A stretch of 64,000 nucleotides of DNA from Sulfuritalea hydrogenivorans sk43H (lineage in GTDB: Bacteria; Pseudomonadota; Gammaproteobacteria; Burkholderiales; Rhodocyclaceae): positions 1,736,001 through 1,800,000 of the forward strand of contig NZ_AP012547.1 in NCBI RefSeq assembly GCF_000828635.1, read 5' to 3'. How positions within the stretch are numbered: position 1 is the first letter of the stretch; every line of letters begins with the position of its first letter. The notes under the pieces are model-generated. The model was not told the origin of the DNA. It saw only the letters and a program-made list of their open reading frames with translations, and did not search any database. Positions 53,579 to 63,016 of this stretch are shown here, in pieces. The translations under genes were made by a program, and so were the position numbers.

Positions 53579-55455
53579 GCCACGAAACAGACAAGGACAG
53601 CACCGCCGTCCTCGCCCTCGCCGCCCTCGGCGTCGTCTATGGCGACATCGGCACCAGCCCGCTCTATGCGCTCAAGGAGGTCTTCGGCAACGCCCACCAC
53701 CCGGTGCCGATCACGGCGGCGAACGTGCTGGGCATTCTTTCGCTGGTGTTCTGGTCGCTGATCGTCGTCGTCTCCTTCAAGTACGTAACGCTGATCCTGC
53801 GCGCCGACAACAAGGGCGAGGGCGGCATCATGGCGCTGATGGCGCGGGTGCTGGCCGACGAGGGGCTCTCCGGCCGCACGCGGCAGGCGGTGATCCTGCT
53901 CGGGCTGTTCGGCGCGGCGCTGTTCTACGGCGACGGGCTGATCACGCCGGCCATCTCGGTACTCTCGGCGGTGGAGGGGCTGGAGGTGGCGACGCCGATG
54001 TTCGCGCACTACGTCGTGCCGATCACCCTGGGCATTCTGTTGGGCCTGTTCTGGATCCAGAGTCATGGCACCGGCAAGGTCGGCGTTGCCTTCGGGCCGA
54101 TCACCTGCGTCTGGTTTGCGGCGCTGGCGGTCATGGGCCTGATGCAGATCGTGCAGCATCCCGGCATCCTCGCTGCGCTGCTGCCCCAGCACGCGCTGGC
54201 CTTCGTCGCTGCCGATCCGGCTCTGGGTTTCCTCGCCATGGGCAGTGTCTTCCTCGCCCTGACCGGGGCCGAGGCGCTGTATGCGGACATGGGCCACTTC
54301 GGCCGGCGGCCGATTCGCCTGGCCTGGTTCGGCCTGGTGCTGCCGGCGCTGCTGCTCAACTACTTCGGCCAGGGCGCCTTGCTGCTGGCCGATCCGGCGA
54401 CCATCAAAAATCCTTTCTACCTCATGGCGCCCGACTGGTTCCTGCTGCCGCTGGTGGGCCTGGCCACGGCGGCCACGGTGATCGCCTCGCAGGCGGTAAT
54501 CACCGGCGTGTATTCGATCACGCAGCAGGCGATCCAGCTCGGCTATGCGCCGCGCATGGAGCTGCGCCACACCTCCGGCAGCCAGATGGGGCAGATCTAC
54601 ATGCCCGGCGTGAACTGGCTGATGCTGCTGGGAGTGATCGCGCTGGTGCTCGCCTTCAAGTCATCCACCAACCTGGCGGCGGCCTACGGCATCGCGGTGA
54701 CCGGCACCATGATCATCACCACGCTGTTCGCCTACCTTGTGGCGCGCCGCCAGTGGGGCTGGCGGCGGCGGCTGGCGATTCCGGTGTTCGGCGGGCTGCT
54801 GGCGCTCGACGTGGTCTTTCTCGCCGCCAATTCGACCAAGATTCTCGAAGGCGGCTGGTTCCCGCTGGTCTTCGGCGGCGCCGTGTATCTGGTGCTGACC
54901 ACATGGAAGGCGGGGCGCAAGCTGCTGCAGCAGAAACTCGATACGCAGGCCCTTCTTCTCAGGGACTTCATTGTCGGCATCGAGACGCCGGACACCATCA
55001 CCGTGCCCGGCACCGCGGTATTCATGACGCCCTATCCGGACCATGTGCCGCATGCGCTGCTGCACAACCTGAAGCACAACAAGGTATTGCACCAGCAGAT
55101 CGCACTGGTGACCGTGACGATCGAGTCCGTGCCCCGCGTACCGGAGGCGCAACGGGTTGTTGTCGAGCGATTGAACCATCGCTTCTATCGCGTCGGCATT
55201 CACTTCGGCTTCATGGACATACCCGACGTGCCGGCGGCGCTGGAGTGGTGCGCCGAGCAGGGGCTGAGCTTCGATCCGATGACGACTTCCTATTTCCTCG
55301 GTCGCGAAACGGTGATGCCCCGCGTCGGGTCCGAGATGCCCTACTGGCGCGAAGCCCTGTTCGCCACGCTGTACCGCAATGCGCGCACCGCGGCGGATTT
55401 CTTCGGCTTGCCGCCGAATCAGGTGGTCGAGCTGGGGACGCGGGTCGCGCTGTAG
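53575..55455 (+). CDS. kup: Low-affinity potassium transporter Kup
   Basis: 626 residues, the length of Kup/TrkD. About 12 transmembrane helices form the first 440 residues, starting ALAALGVVYGDIGTSPLYALKEVF (family signature), with GDGLITPAISVLSAVEGLE. A cytoplasmic C-terminal domain follows. Kup imports K+ with protons. ATG 53575 overlaps the kdpE stop, so the sensor, regulator and transporter appear to be one operon. Confidence 0.95.
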
Positions 55456-55484
55456 GACGGCGCAAGGGACGTTTGCCGCCGTCC
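55455..55484 (+). terminator. Possible hairpin terminator after kup, overlapping a repeat copy
   Basis: GGACGGCG (55455-55462) pairs with CGCCGTCC (55477-55484) right after the kup stop. There is no T-run, so it would be factor-dependent or only protective. Confidence 0.35.
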
Positions 55485-56012
55485 CGCCACCGCCGACTGT
55501 TGGCTAAAGGGCGGTAGCCAGGTCTGACGTCGTTTCGGAGACAATAGTCGATGCGATCAGATCGGCCGATTTGATGTCATCGACGGTCAGCTACGTGCCC
55601 AAAACGGCCATAGCGGTTTCCTGATAGCGGCCAGTCAGCCAACCCCAGGTTCTGCCAACTTGGATGCTCCGAAGCGGCCTTTGGCGACCTCAACCTACCG
55701 GCCATCAGCGGCCAGTGGGGTTCTCAATCGCTACGTCGGCAACAGACTGATTGCGGTCTTCTGATGTTGTCATGGCCAGCGGCCGGTTCACTCCGATTTC
55801 TGCCGTTCAGCCCCGATCTGGTTGGGTGACTCTTGAGTGCCCGGATGCGCCGCCAGACCATCGCTGAAACCAAGGTCAGCACTCCGCGACGGAGCTGCTC
55901 TTGGTTTCAACCGGAATGGAAAAGGCGATGCCAGGGGAAGCTCCCTGCACACCGCCCTCTTGCTTCTGCCCCCTCAGCGGTTTTCTAATGGAATACGGTC
56001 AGACAGCAATCA
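55456..56012. other. 557-base non-coding stretch with AGCGGCC(A/G)GT repeats
   Basis: No convincing gene on either strand. The decamer AGCGGCC(A/G)GT occurs at 55626, 55707 and 55778, and again on the far side of the cupin gene. Related GGCC-rich pieces are scattered between. It looks like degraded repetitive or mobile DNA at the edge of an accessory region. Confidence 0.5.
55477..55499 (-). repeat. Dispersed 25-bp repeat, copy after kup (minus strand)
   Basis: On the minus strand AGTCGGCGGTGGCGGGACGG, two changes from the family core. It forms one arm of the hairpin after kup. Confidence 0.6.
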
Positions 56013-56435
56013 CTACTTCTCTACCACTGTTCTCGGTTTCCCCTTGTCGACGATGAGCGTGTTGACCAACCGAGCCGGCGTATTCCCGACGTTCTTGAAA
56101 TAGTGAACCGGACCCCTCGGGTTGTGCCAGGCCTGCCCTGCGTCGAAACGCTTACTCTCTTTCCCTTCAACAAACAGTTCGACCGTACCCTCAAGCACTG
56201 CACCATAGCAATCGCCTGGGTGCGTGTGGCGCGGCGATGATGCCCCGGGTTCCATCGATACATTGATGAATGCCGCCTCTTTGTCCTCAACCCCGGTGAT
56301 CGGACTCACCTGCATGGGCTTCGACACAAAACCTGGCGCGGTCACCTGCGCGAAGGAAACGGTTGAGAACATTGAAACGGCCAAAATGAGCGACGAGCGC
56401 GCAATTCCAAAACCCACAGACTTGAAGCTGTTCAT
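56013..56435 (-). CDS. Secreted cupin-domain protein
   Basis: 140 residues. Signal peptide (about 1-30, ending FAQ). The mature part is a single cupin barrel: GASSPRHTHPGDCYGAVLEGTVELFVEG is cupin motif 1 with HTH and a later tyrosine where glutamate is usual, and GPVHYFKNVGNTPARLVNTLIV is motif 2. A metal site in the periplasm is likely. Function unknown; such small cupins can bind metals or degrade small acids. ATG 56435 follows AAGGAG on the minus strand, and an FNR-like box lies 63 bases upstream. Confidence 0.85.
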   Translation of the reverse strand: MNSFKSVGFGIARSSLILAVSMFSTVSFAQVTAPGFVSKPMQVSPITGVEDKEAAFINVSMEPGASSPRHTHPGDCYGAVLEGTVELFVEGKESKRFDAGQAWHNPRGPVHYFKNVGNTPARLVNTLIVDKGKPRTVVEK

Positions 56436-57106
56436 TTCGATCTCCTTTTTTGCAATTGAAACACAGAATAAACGTACGCCCCCCAATGACGAATATCTTG
56501 ATTCATGTCAAACGATTCAGTCAAAAATGGAGGCATTCACGAAAGTCTTCTGCGCGGGGATGGGCGGGCGACAGGAAGGGCGTAGATGCCTCTCCTTCAC
56601 AGGCCGGTCCTCTGGCCGGGTCCTGCCTGCCAACTGGATCAGATGCAACCCGATGGAACGGCAGGTCGACTCAGTAAATCGTCGCTCGAATCTCATGCCC
56701 ACGGCATCGCCAGTGACGGCACCCGCTGCATAGCTGACGGTCATCCAGGCAATCTTGATGGCGGCAACGGGCACGGATGCGACTGTCACCTTCCAGGATT
56801 CAACGCCGGAAAGCGGCCAGTGGGATTTCGCTTCCTGGAAGCGGCCGGTCGTCACTGAGTGCTCGGTGCCCATTGCTGTCTGTGGCGCAGACAGAGGTTA
56901 AACGGCAGCTATTCGGCTAGATCAGTCACCAGATACGACCACTCGCGGACAGCTAGTTGACCATTTCTGCCAATCAGTCCAATTGAACGGAGTGATCAGT
57001 GTCAATCAGGAATCTGCCAAGAAGTGGGAGTTCAGTTCTAAATGCACCGTTGATCAAATTTGACATCCAACAATCGATGACGAATCGCCGCTAAATGCCA
57101 CGATGC
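56436..57106. other. 671-base stretch without a supported gene
   Basis: Holds the cupin promoter region (FNR-like box) and two more AGCGGCC(A/G)GT repeats (56812 and 56840). A 118-residue minus-strand frame (56517-56873) runs through these repeats and is not supported as a gene. The last 200 bases are AT-rich and without features. Confidence 0.5.
56498..56511 (-). promoter_or_regulatory. FNR/Anr-like box upstream of the cupin gene
   Basis: TTGATTCATGTCAA matches the FNR consensus TTGAT-N4-ATCAA with one change. Its centre is about 69 bases before the cupin start codon, which would place it near -41.5 for a transcript starting about 28 bases upstream of the ATG. Suggests induction at low oxygen. 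Confidence 0.45.
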
Positions 57107-57508
57107 TTATTTCTTGAAACAGTTGTCTGCGAACGGACGAAATGTGCAATTCCATTGAAAGCCATAGTTCGTTGAATAAACGAGAATAGCGTGCTTCGAT
57201 AGCTCCCTCTCAGGCACCCCTTTCTGCGATGCGTACTCGTGTTCCCAAAGGAAATTAGCATTGCAGTGCGAACTGGTACAGATAGACCGCAAGGCTGCCC
57301 ATACCCTCTCCTCAACGCTGGCTTTTGATTGTCTGTCCAGCACCACAACCTTGGAAGCACCAATCTGCCCGACATAGTTCCATCCGTCCTTGGACTGGGC
57401 ATAAGTATGGCCGGAACACGCAATGGTTACCGCCAGTCCTAAGATGATCATGCGAAACGTATCAACAAGAAACGTCGCTCGCTCGACCATATCTTTTGTG
57501 TTGTTCAT
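57107..57508 (-). CDS. Secreted cysteine-containing protein, unknown
   Basis: 133 residues. A charged N-terminal stretch, then a hydrophobic segment (about 20-35) ending HTYAQ, a signal-peptide-like cleavage site. The mature part of about 95 residues has four cysteines (SICTSSHC, NCTF and DNCF), able to form two disulfides. An inner methionine (MIILGLAVTIACS) would give a shorter, more standard signal peptide. No family recognised. The gene is AT-richer than its neighbours, suggesting transfer. Confidence 0.6.
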   Translation of the reverse strand: MNNTKDMVERATFLVDTFRMIILGLAVTIACSGHTYAQSKDGWNYVGQIGASKVVVLDRQSKASVEERVWAALRSICTSSHCNANFLWEHEYASQKGVPERELSKHAILVYSTNYGFQWNCTFRPFADNCFKK

Positions 57509-57787
57509 TGATTACGCTACCCTGCAGTAAGACACCATTTTCAATAGCCGAACTTCGTTTTCAGCGACCATGACTATAAGTTATCATCGCCACGGGTGTC
57601 TGGACCTTTTTTGCTAGAGTTTGGACAGGTATTTGTGTCGGTCGGGCCGCCGCACGAGGATTGACACGTGACAGGCCCACTTCAAAGATTTTCCTCTCGA
57701 CGATCACCTTGCCAATTGGGTTTCGTCCTCCTATCCAACTGCCCCGAACTTCATCACTCACGCGCATTTCAAGGAAAGGACTGAGCG
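57509..57787. other. Gap upstream of the first antiporter gene
   Basis: 279 bases, AT-rich at the left and more GC-rich towards the antiporter. AAGGAAAGG (57771-57779) is a ribosome binding site for ATG 57788. No supported gene or strong promoter was seen. Confidence 0.4.
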
Positions 57788-59443
57788 ATGCACGGGGTTT
57801 TCTCGGAATTCGCGCTGTTGTTGCTGATGTCGGCTACGGCGGGAGCGTTTTTCCTGTGGCTGCGCCAACCGGTGCTGATCGCCTACATCGTCATCGGCAT
57901 CGTCGCCGGGCCGGCGGTACTGGGCGTCGTCACGGCCCACGACCAGATCGACCTGCTTGCTCAAGTTGGCGTTGCGGTGCTGCTCTTCGTCGTCGGCCTC
58001 AAGCTCGACTTGCAGCACATCCGCCACATCGGTCCCGTCGCACTGGCTACCGGCCTGGGGCAACTGGCCTTCACCATCGTCATTGGCTTTCTCATCATCC
58101 TGGCCATGGGCAAGGGCTGGATGGAGGCGCTTTACGTCGCCGTCGCTCTAACCTTTTCCAGCACCATCATCATCGTCAAGCTGCTTTCGGACAAACGCGA
58201 GATCGATTCCCTGCACGGGCGTATTGCCGTCGGCTTCCTGATCGTCCAGGATCTGGCCGTCGTGATTGCCATGATGGTGATGAGCGCTCTACGTGGTGGT
58301 GGCGACGAGGCATCTCTGCTGGCATTGGCGGGCTCGCTTTCCTTACGGCTGGGCGTCGCCGCCGTCGGCATGTATCTGCTCATGCGATACGTGATGCCCA
58401 GGGTCGTCGATCGCATGGCCCAATCGCAGGAACTGCTGCTGATCTTCGCCATCGCATGGGGTACCGGGTTGGCCACACTAGGCGAATGGGCAGGCTTCTC
58501 AAAGGAAGCGGGCGCCTTCCTCGCCGGCTTCTCGCTGGCCTCAACGCATTATCGGGATGCGATCAATGCCCGGTTGACCGGCATCCGCGACTTCCTGCTG
58601 CTGTTCTTCTTCATCGACCTCGGCGCCAAGCTCGACTTCTCCACCCTCGGCGGAGAGGTCGGGCCGGCCGTGGCGCTGTCGCTCTTCGTTCTGATCGGCA
58701 ACCCGCTGATCGTCATGGCCATCATGGGCTATATGGGCTATCGCAAGCGCACCGGCTTTCTGTGCGGCCTGACGGTAGCCCAGATCAGCGAGTTTTCGAT
58801 CATCTTCGTTGCTATGGGCATTTCGCTCGGCCATGTGGATAACGGCGCACTGGGGCTGACTACGCTGGTCGGGCTGATAACGATTGCGTTATCGACCTAT
58901 TTGATCCTCTACTCGCACCCGCTTTACGAAAAGCTAGCGCCCTGGCTGGGCGTCTTTGAGCGCAAGCGTCCCTACCGCGAATTGGCGGTGGCGAAGGAGC
59001 GTCACGATCTACGCGAGGCCGACGTCATCGTCTTCGGCCTCGGGCGTTACGGCAGCCGGCTGGCGCTTGGCCTGAAAGAGGCGGAACTCAAGGTGCTCGG
59101 TGTCGAATTCGATCCGGAGGTTGCGCGCAGCATGCGGCGACAGGGTCTGCCGGTACGCTACGGTGATGGCATCGCCAGCGAATTCCTCGAAAGCCTCCCG
59201 CTCAAGGACACGCGCTGGGTGGTCAGCACCCTGCCGGACCTGGCCTCGAACCGGGATCTGCTGCGCGGTCTACGGGAACTGCATTTCACCGGCGAAGTGG
59301 CGGTAGTCGCCCGCGAGGAGTTCGACGGTACTCCATTGAAGGCGCTAGGCACCCCGACCATCCTGTATCCGATGCGCAACGCCGTCGATTACGCGGTCGA
59401 CGCCCTGACTGCGATCATCAGGAACAAGGAGACGCCGTCATGA
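57788..59443 (+). CDS. CPA2-family cation/proton antiporter with RCK/TrkA-N domain
   Basis: 551 residues. About 12 transmembrane helices (residues 1-390) form the Na+/H+ exchanger fold of the CPA2 family (KefB/KefC/YbaL type): GLKLDLQHIRHIG, TFSSTIIIVKLLSDKREID and LIVQDLAVV are typical. A cytoplasmic TrkA-N (RCK) domain (about 410-540) has the nucleotide-binding start VIVFGLGRYGSRLA. Likely exchanges K+ or Na+ for protons. The next gene is a second CPA2 antiporter, 55 bases downstream on the same strand. Confidence 0.9.
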   Translation: MHGVFSEFALLLLMSATAGAFFLWLRQPVLIAYIVIGIVAGPAVLGVVTAHDQIDLLAQVGVAVLLFVVGLKLDLQHIRHIGPVALATGLGQLAFTIVIGFLIILAMGKGWMEALYVAVALTFSSTIIIVKLLSDKREIDSLHGRIAVGFLIVQDLAVVIAMMVMSALRGGGDEASLLALAGSLSLRLGVAAVGMYLLMRYVMPRVVDRMAQSQELLLIFAIAWGTGLATLGEWAGFSKEAGAFLAGFSLASTHYRDAINARLTGIRDFLLLFFFIDLGAKLDFSTLGGEVGPAVALSLFVLIGNPLIVMAIMGYMGYRKRTGFLCGLTVAQISEFSIIFVAMGISLGHVDNGALGLTTLVGLITIALSTYLILYSHPLYEKLAPWLGVFERKRPYRELAVAKERHDLREADVIVFGLGRYGSRLALGLKEAELKVLGVEFDPEVARSMRRQGLPVRYGDGIASEFLESLPLKDTRWVVSTLPDLASNRDLLRGLRELHFTGEVAVVAREEFDGTPLKALGTPTILYPMRNAVDYAVDALTAIIRNKETPS

Positions 59444-59498
59444 GGCACACCTACAACGAAGTACCTACACCAACAATTACGACGAGCACATAAGCCTC

Positions 59499-62123
59499 AT
59501 GGATCATCTGGTTCAAATTATCCTACTGTTGGCTGTGAGCGTGATGGTGATGGTCACCTTCCAGCGGCTGCATATTCCCTCCAGCCTCGGCTATCTCCTG
59601 GTCGGCCTGATCCTTGGACCCCACACCGTCGGACCGACCGTGCATGTCGCGGAATTCAAGGTACTGGCCGAGTTCGGCGTGGTCTTCCTGCTGTTCTCGA
59701 TCGGACTCAACTACTCGCTGCCGCAACTGCATGCGATGCGCCACCAGATCCTCGGCCTCGGTACCGCGCAGGTGGCATTGACCACTGCTGCCGTGGGCAC
59801 ATTGCTATGGCTGGCTGGCCTGAGTCCTGCGGTGGCCTTCGTCATCGGCGCCGTCTTCGCGCAATCATCTTCCACCATCATCGGCCGGCAACTGGCCGAA
59901 CAGGGCGAGGACGCGACCCCGCACGGTCGGCTCGGCCTGGCCATTTCTGTATTCCAGGATGTCACGGCCGTGCCGTTCCTGATCCTGATTCCCGTGCTGG
60001 GCGCCGCAACGGGCATGAACGCCCTCGCCGGAGAACTCGGTTGGGCCATGGCAAAAGCCGTGCTGGCGTTCACCCTTGTGTTCTATGCCGCGCGCTGGGC
60101 CTTGCGCCCGCTCTTCCACCTGGTTGCCGAACGACGTTCCTCCGAACTATTCACCCTCACGGTGTTGCTCGTGGTGCTGGCGGCCGCCTGGACGACCAAT
60201 AGCCTGGGCTTGTCGCTGGCGTTTGGCGCTTTTCTGGCGGGCATGATGCTCGGCGAAACCGAGTTCCGTCATCAGGTGGAGTCCAGCATCCGTCCATTCC
60301 GCGATGTGCTGCTCGGCTTGTTCTTCGTCGGCATCGGCATGCTGATCGACCCAAGTACGCTGCCGCGCATCTGGCACTGGGCGCTGTTGGGCGCATTGCT
60401 GCTGCTATCGAGCAAGATCGTGGTCGTTGCGCTTATCGTGGGCCGCAGCGGGATGGACGCGCTCGAAGCCTGGCGAACCGCTCTGCTGCTGGCGGTGGGG
60501 GGCGAGTTTGGCTTTGCGCTGCTTGCCATCGCGCTCGAATCCAGCGTGATCGATCCGGAGGTTGGCCAGATCGTGTTGACCGCCGTCCTGTTCTCGATGG
60601 TCGCGGGAGTCCTGTTGATCCGTTACAACCAGGCGATCGCCAGCCGCCTGACCAAGCCAGTCGCCAGTGCTCCCCCGCTGGCAGACCAGCTTTCGGGGCT
60701 GCCAGCGCCTAAGGTGCTGATCGGCGGCTACGGCCGAGTCGGCCATACCATCGCGGTACTGCTGAAATCCAGCGGCGTCGATTTCGTGGCCTTCGACACC
60801 GATCCGAAGCGGGTGCAGCAAGGGCAGGCCGAGGGCCATGCCGTGCTCTACGGCGACATTGCCGATGCTGAACTGCTGACAGCGGCCCGGGCGGAGCGTG
60901 CCAGTCTGGCCATCATCACCGTCGACAGCCATGTCGTGGCACTACGGACTGTTGCCGCGTTAAGTCAGCATTTCCCGCAGGTGCCGGTAATCGCCCGCGC
61001 GCGCGATCTCGAAGCCAGTTCGGCCCTCATCGAAGCCGGGGCAATCCATGCCTATCCCGAGGCGATTGAATCCAGCCTGCGCCTGGGGGCGACCGCCTTG
61101 CGGATGTTGCAGATTCCCACCGTCGATATCGACCAAATGCTGCAAGACATACGCGACTGGGACTACCAACCCGTGATTGACCCCCCCCGTGAAGGAGAAT
61201 GCCAAATGACAAGCGCCCAAACGATTCTCGTCGCCACCGATCTTTCCGCGCCGGCCCGCCATTCCGTCGAGCGTGCCTTCTACCTGGCCGCCAGCATTGA
61301 AAGCGAACTCTGCATCCTGCACGTAATGGAGCTGGATTCTCTTGAAAGCTTGCGCGAAGCGTTGGGGGACGACGTGTTTGAGGTGAAGACGGCCTTGAAC
61401 AGCGATGCCCGCATGCGCCTCGACCTGTTGACCGGCGATGCGGCGATTAATCGTGGCGTCGCGGCACGAACGAGGGTCGCCGAGGGGAACCCGCTTGCCA
61501 CCATCGCTGCCGAGGCCGACGCGCTGGATGCACATCTGGTGGTCCTCGGAGCCCGCGGCGAGTCCTTCTTGCGCCACGCTTTGCTGGGATCGACGGCGGC
61601 CCGCCTGCTGCGCAAGTCGTGGCGGCGGCCGGTGCTGGTGGTAAAGCAAGCGCCGCATGAAGCCTATCGCCGCGTTCTGGTCGCCGTGGATTTTTCGCCG
61701 GTGTCGCTTCATGCGATCCGTTTGGCAAGACATTGGTCGCCCAATGCCGATTTGGTCTTGTTGCATGCTTTCGAACTGCCCTACGAGGGCAAGCTGACAT
61801 TCGCCGGCATCGACGAGCAGGTGATCCGCCGCCTTGTCATGACCGAAAGCGAGCATCGCCGCAAGCGGTTGCGGGATCTGGCGACTGCCGCCGGACTTGC
61901 GCCGATCGACTATTCGGGCCGTGTCATCCATGGCGTCCCAGCGCAGCAGATCGCTGCCATGGAGCAGGAATACGACTGCGACCTGATCGTCGTTGGCAAG
62001 CACGGCTCGCACATCGCCGAGGAACTGCTGCTCGGCAGCGTGACCAAGCATGTGCTGACAGAATCGCAATGCGATGTGCTGGTAATCTGCGACCCGCGCG
62101 ATGCACCTGACGAGTCGCCATGA
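59499..62123 (+). CDS. CPA2 cation/proton antiporter fused to two universal-stress domains
   Basis: 874 residues. Residues 1-385 are the antiporter (FQRLHIPSSLGYLLVGLILGP, FAQSSSTIIGRQLAEQGED, FQDVTAVPFLILIPVL). Residues about 405-550 are TrkA-N (VLIGGYGRVGHTIAVLL). From Met570 (ATG 61206) to the end are two USP domains, each with an intact ATP motif: GARGESFLRHALLGST and GKHGSHIAEELLLGS. The fusion point is odd. An eight-cytosine tract (61181-61188) is followed by a good ribosome binding site (GAAGGAG) and ATG. With seven cytosines the antiporter would stop at TGA 61207-61209, overlapping that ATG. So this may be two coupled genes joined by a one-base change, slippage or a sequencing error. 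Confidence 0.85.
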   Translation: MDHLVQIILLLAVSVMVMVTFQRLHIPSSLGYLLVGLILGPHTVGPTVHVAEFKVLAEFGVVFLLFSIGLNYSLPQLHAMRHQILGLGTAQVALTTAAVGTLLWLAGLSPAVAFVIGAVFAQSSSTIIGRQLAEQGEDATPHGRLGLAISVFQDVTAVPFLILIPVLGAATGMNALAGELGWAMAKAVLAFTLVFYAARWALRPLFHLVAERRSSELFTLTVLLVVLAAAWTTNSLGLSLAFGAFLAGMMLGETEFRHQVESSIRPFRDVLLGLFFVGIGMLIDPSTLPRIWHWALLGALLLLSSKIVVVALIVGRSGMDALEAWRTALLLAVGGEFGFALLAIALESSVIDPEVGQIVLTAVLFSMVAGVLLIRYNQAIASRLTKPVASAPPLADQLSGLPAPKVLIGGYGRVGHTIAVLLKSSGVDFVAFDTDPKRVQQGQAEGHAVLYGDIADAELLTAARAERASLAIITVDSHVVALRTVAALSQHFPQVPVIARARDLEASSALIEAGAIHAYPEAIESSLRLGATALRMLQIPTVDIDQMLQDIRDWDYQPVIDPPREGECQMTSAQTILVATDLSAPARHSVERAFYLAASIESELCILHVMELDSLESLREALGDDVFEVKTALNSDARMRLDLLTGDAAINRGVAARTRVAEGNPLATIAAEADALDAHLVVLGARGESFLRHALLGSTAARLLRKSWRRPVLVVKQAPHEAYRRVLVAVDFSPVSLHAIRLARHWSPNADLVLLHAFELPYEGKLTFAGIDEQVIRRLVMTESEHRRKRLRDLATAAGLAPIDYSGRVIHGVPAQQIAAMEQEYDCDLIVVGKHGSHIAEELLLGSVTKHVLTESQCDVLVICDPRDAPDESP
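61181..61188 (+). repeat. Eight-cytosine tract at the antiporter/USP junction
   Basis: Homopolymer that decides whether the antiporter and the two-USP protein are fused (8 C, as here) or separate with an ATGA overlap (7 C). Confidence 0.9.
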
Positions 62124-62237
62124 CCGATTTGGCGCCCATTCTTTGGCGCCGTTCTGCTGATGGCGGCCGGCGGCGAGGCTCTACATAACGGCCAGGAGTT
62201 GTCATCGCCGCATGTGCAACAATGGGGTTTCATCACG

Positions 62238-62582
62238 ATGGAGCGACCGTTGGAACTCCTACGTCTAAGCCTTTTATTTGCCATAACGGCACTGGCTGAA
62301 ATTGTCGGCTGTTATCTCCCTTGGCTCGTTCTTCGGCAAGACAGGCCGCTGTACTTGTTAATACCTGCTGCAGCGTCATTGGCCCTTTTTGCTTGGCTTC
62401 TTACGCTACATCCCACCGCAGCAGGGCGAACTTACGCAGCCTATGGTGGTATGTATATCGCTGTCGCGCTGCTCTGGCTGAAATTCGTAGATGGCGTTTC
62501 ATTGACCCGATGGGATGCCCTGGGTGCGACGATTGCGCTCATTGGCATGGCCGTTATCGCACTACAACCGTCAACTACCTGA
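62238..62582 (+). CDS. YnfA/UPF0060 family small membrane protein
   Basis: 114 residues, four hydrophobic helices. [23 protein letters not shown] at the start and [45 protein letters not shown] are the signature of the UPF0060/YnfA family, related to small multidrug resistance transporters. Function is uncertain; efflux has been proposed for relatives. ATG 62238 matches the family start. It lies 114 bases after the antiporter/USP gene and may be cotranscribed. Confidence 0.9.
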   Translation: MERPLELLRLSLLFAITALAEIVGCYLPWLVLRQDRPLYLLIPAAASLALFAWLLTLHPTAAGRTYAAYGGMYIAVALLWLKFVDGVSLTRWDALGATIALIGMAVIALQPSTT

Positions 62583-63016
62583 CAGGCAGCTTCGGGCACA
62601 GCGGTCAGGTAGCAGTTACCGATAAGCAGCCGCGCAGATCTGTGGCTTCCGTTTTCCGCTGCAAGGCTTCGGGCGACGGCAATGGGAACGGCTGTTGCCT
62701 CTCAACTGACTCGCCCTTAATGACCGTTCAGGCAGAGTTGTCTGAATTGCCATTCCGGCAGGTTCCAAGGTACAGCAGTCGTTCGGATGGCCGCTATCCG
62801 GAATCATCGAGTGGCGGCAGTTGGCCGGATCGAGGCAAGGATCATCTCAACTTCACCGCCGAAAACCGGACGTTCAGGTGGGCCAGAGCACGCATCGACT
62901 ATTCAAATTGGAAGGCCACATCGAGTGGCCGGATATGGCCCAGACTGTGTAAAAACGGGAACTTATTGATTTCCGCTCGATCTATGCATTAGACATTATT
63001 GATCGGGAGCGGCGGG
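62583..63016. other. 434-base stretch between ynfA and the insertion sequence
   Basis: No convincing gene. It contains GGCC-rich imperfect repeats, for example ATCGAGTGGC at two places about 115 bases apart. From about 62942 (AGACTGTGTAAAAACG) it probably belongs to the left end of the IS1182-type element. It looks like repeat debris, as in 55456-57100. Confidence 0.45.

Noticed and set aside
56517-56873. 118-residue minus-strand frame between the cupin and the orphan gene
   Set aside because: It runs through the AGCGGCC(A/G)GT repeats, has no ribosome binding site and no family.
57661-58842. Plus-strand frame overlapping the start of the first antiporter
   Set aside because: It is a shifted-frame shadow of the antiporter gene with Arg-rich low-quality sequence.
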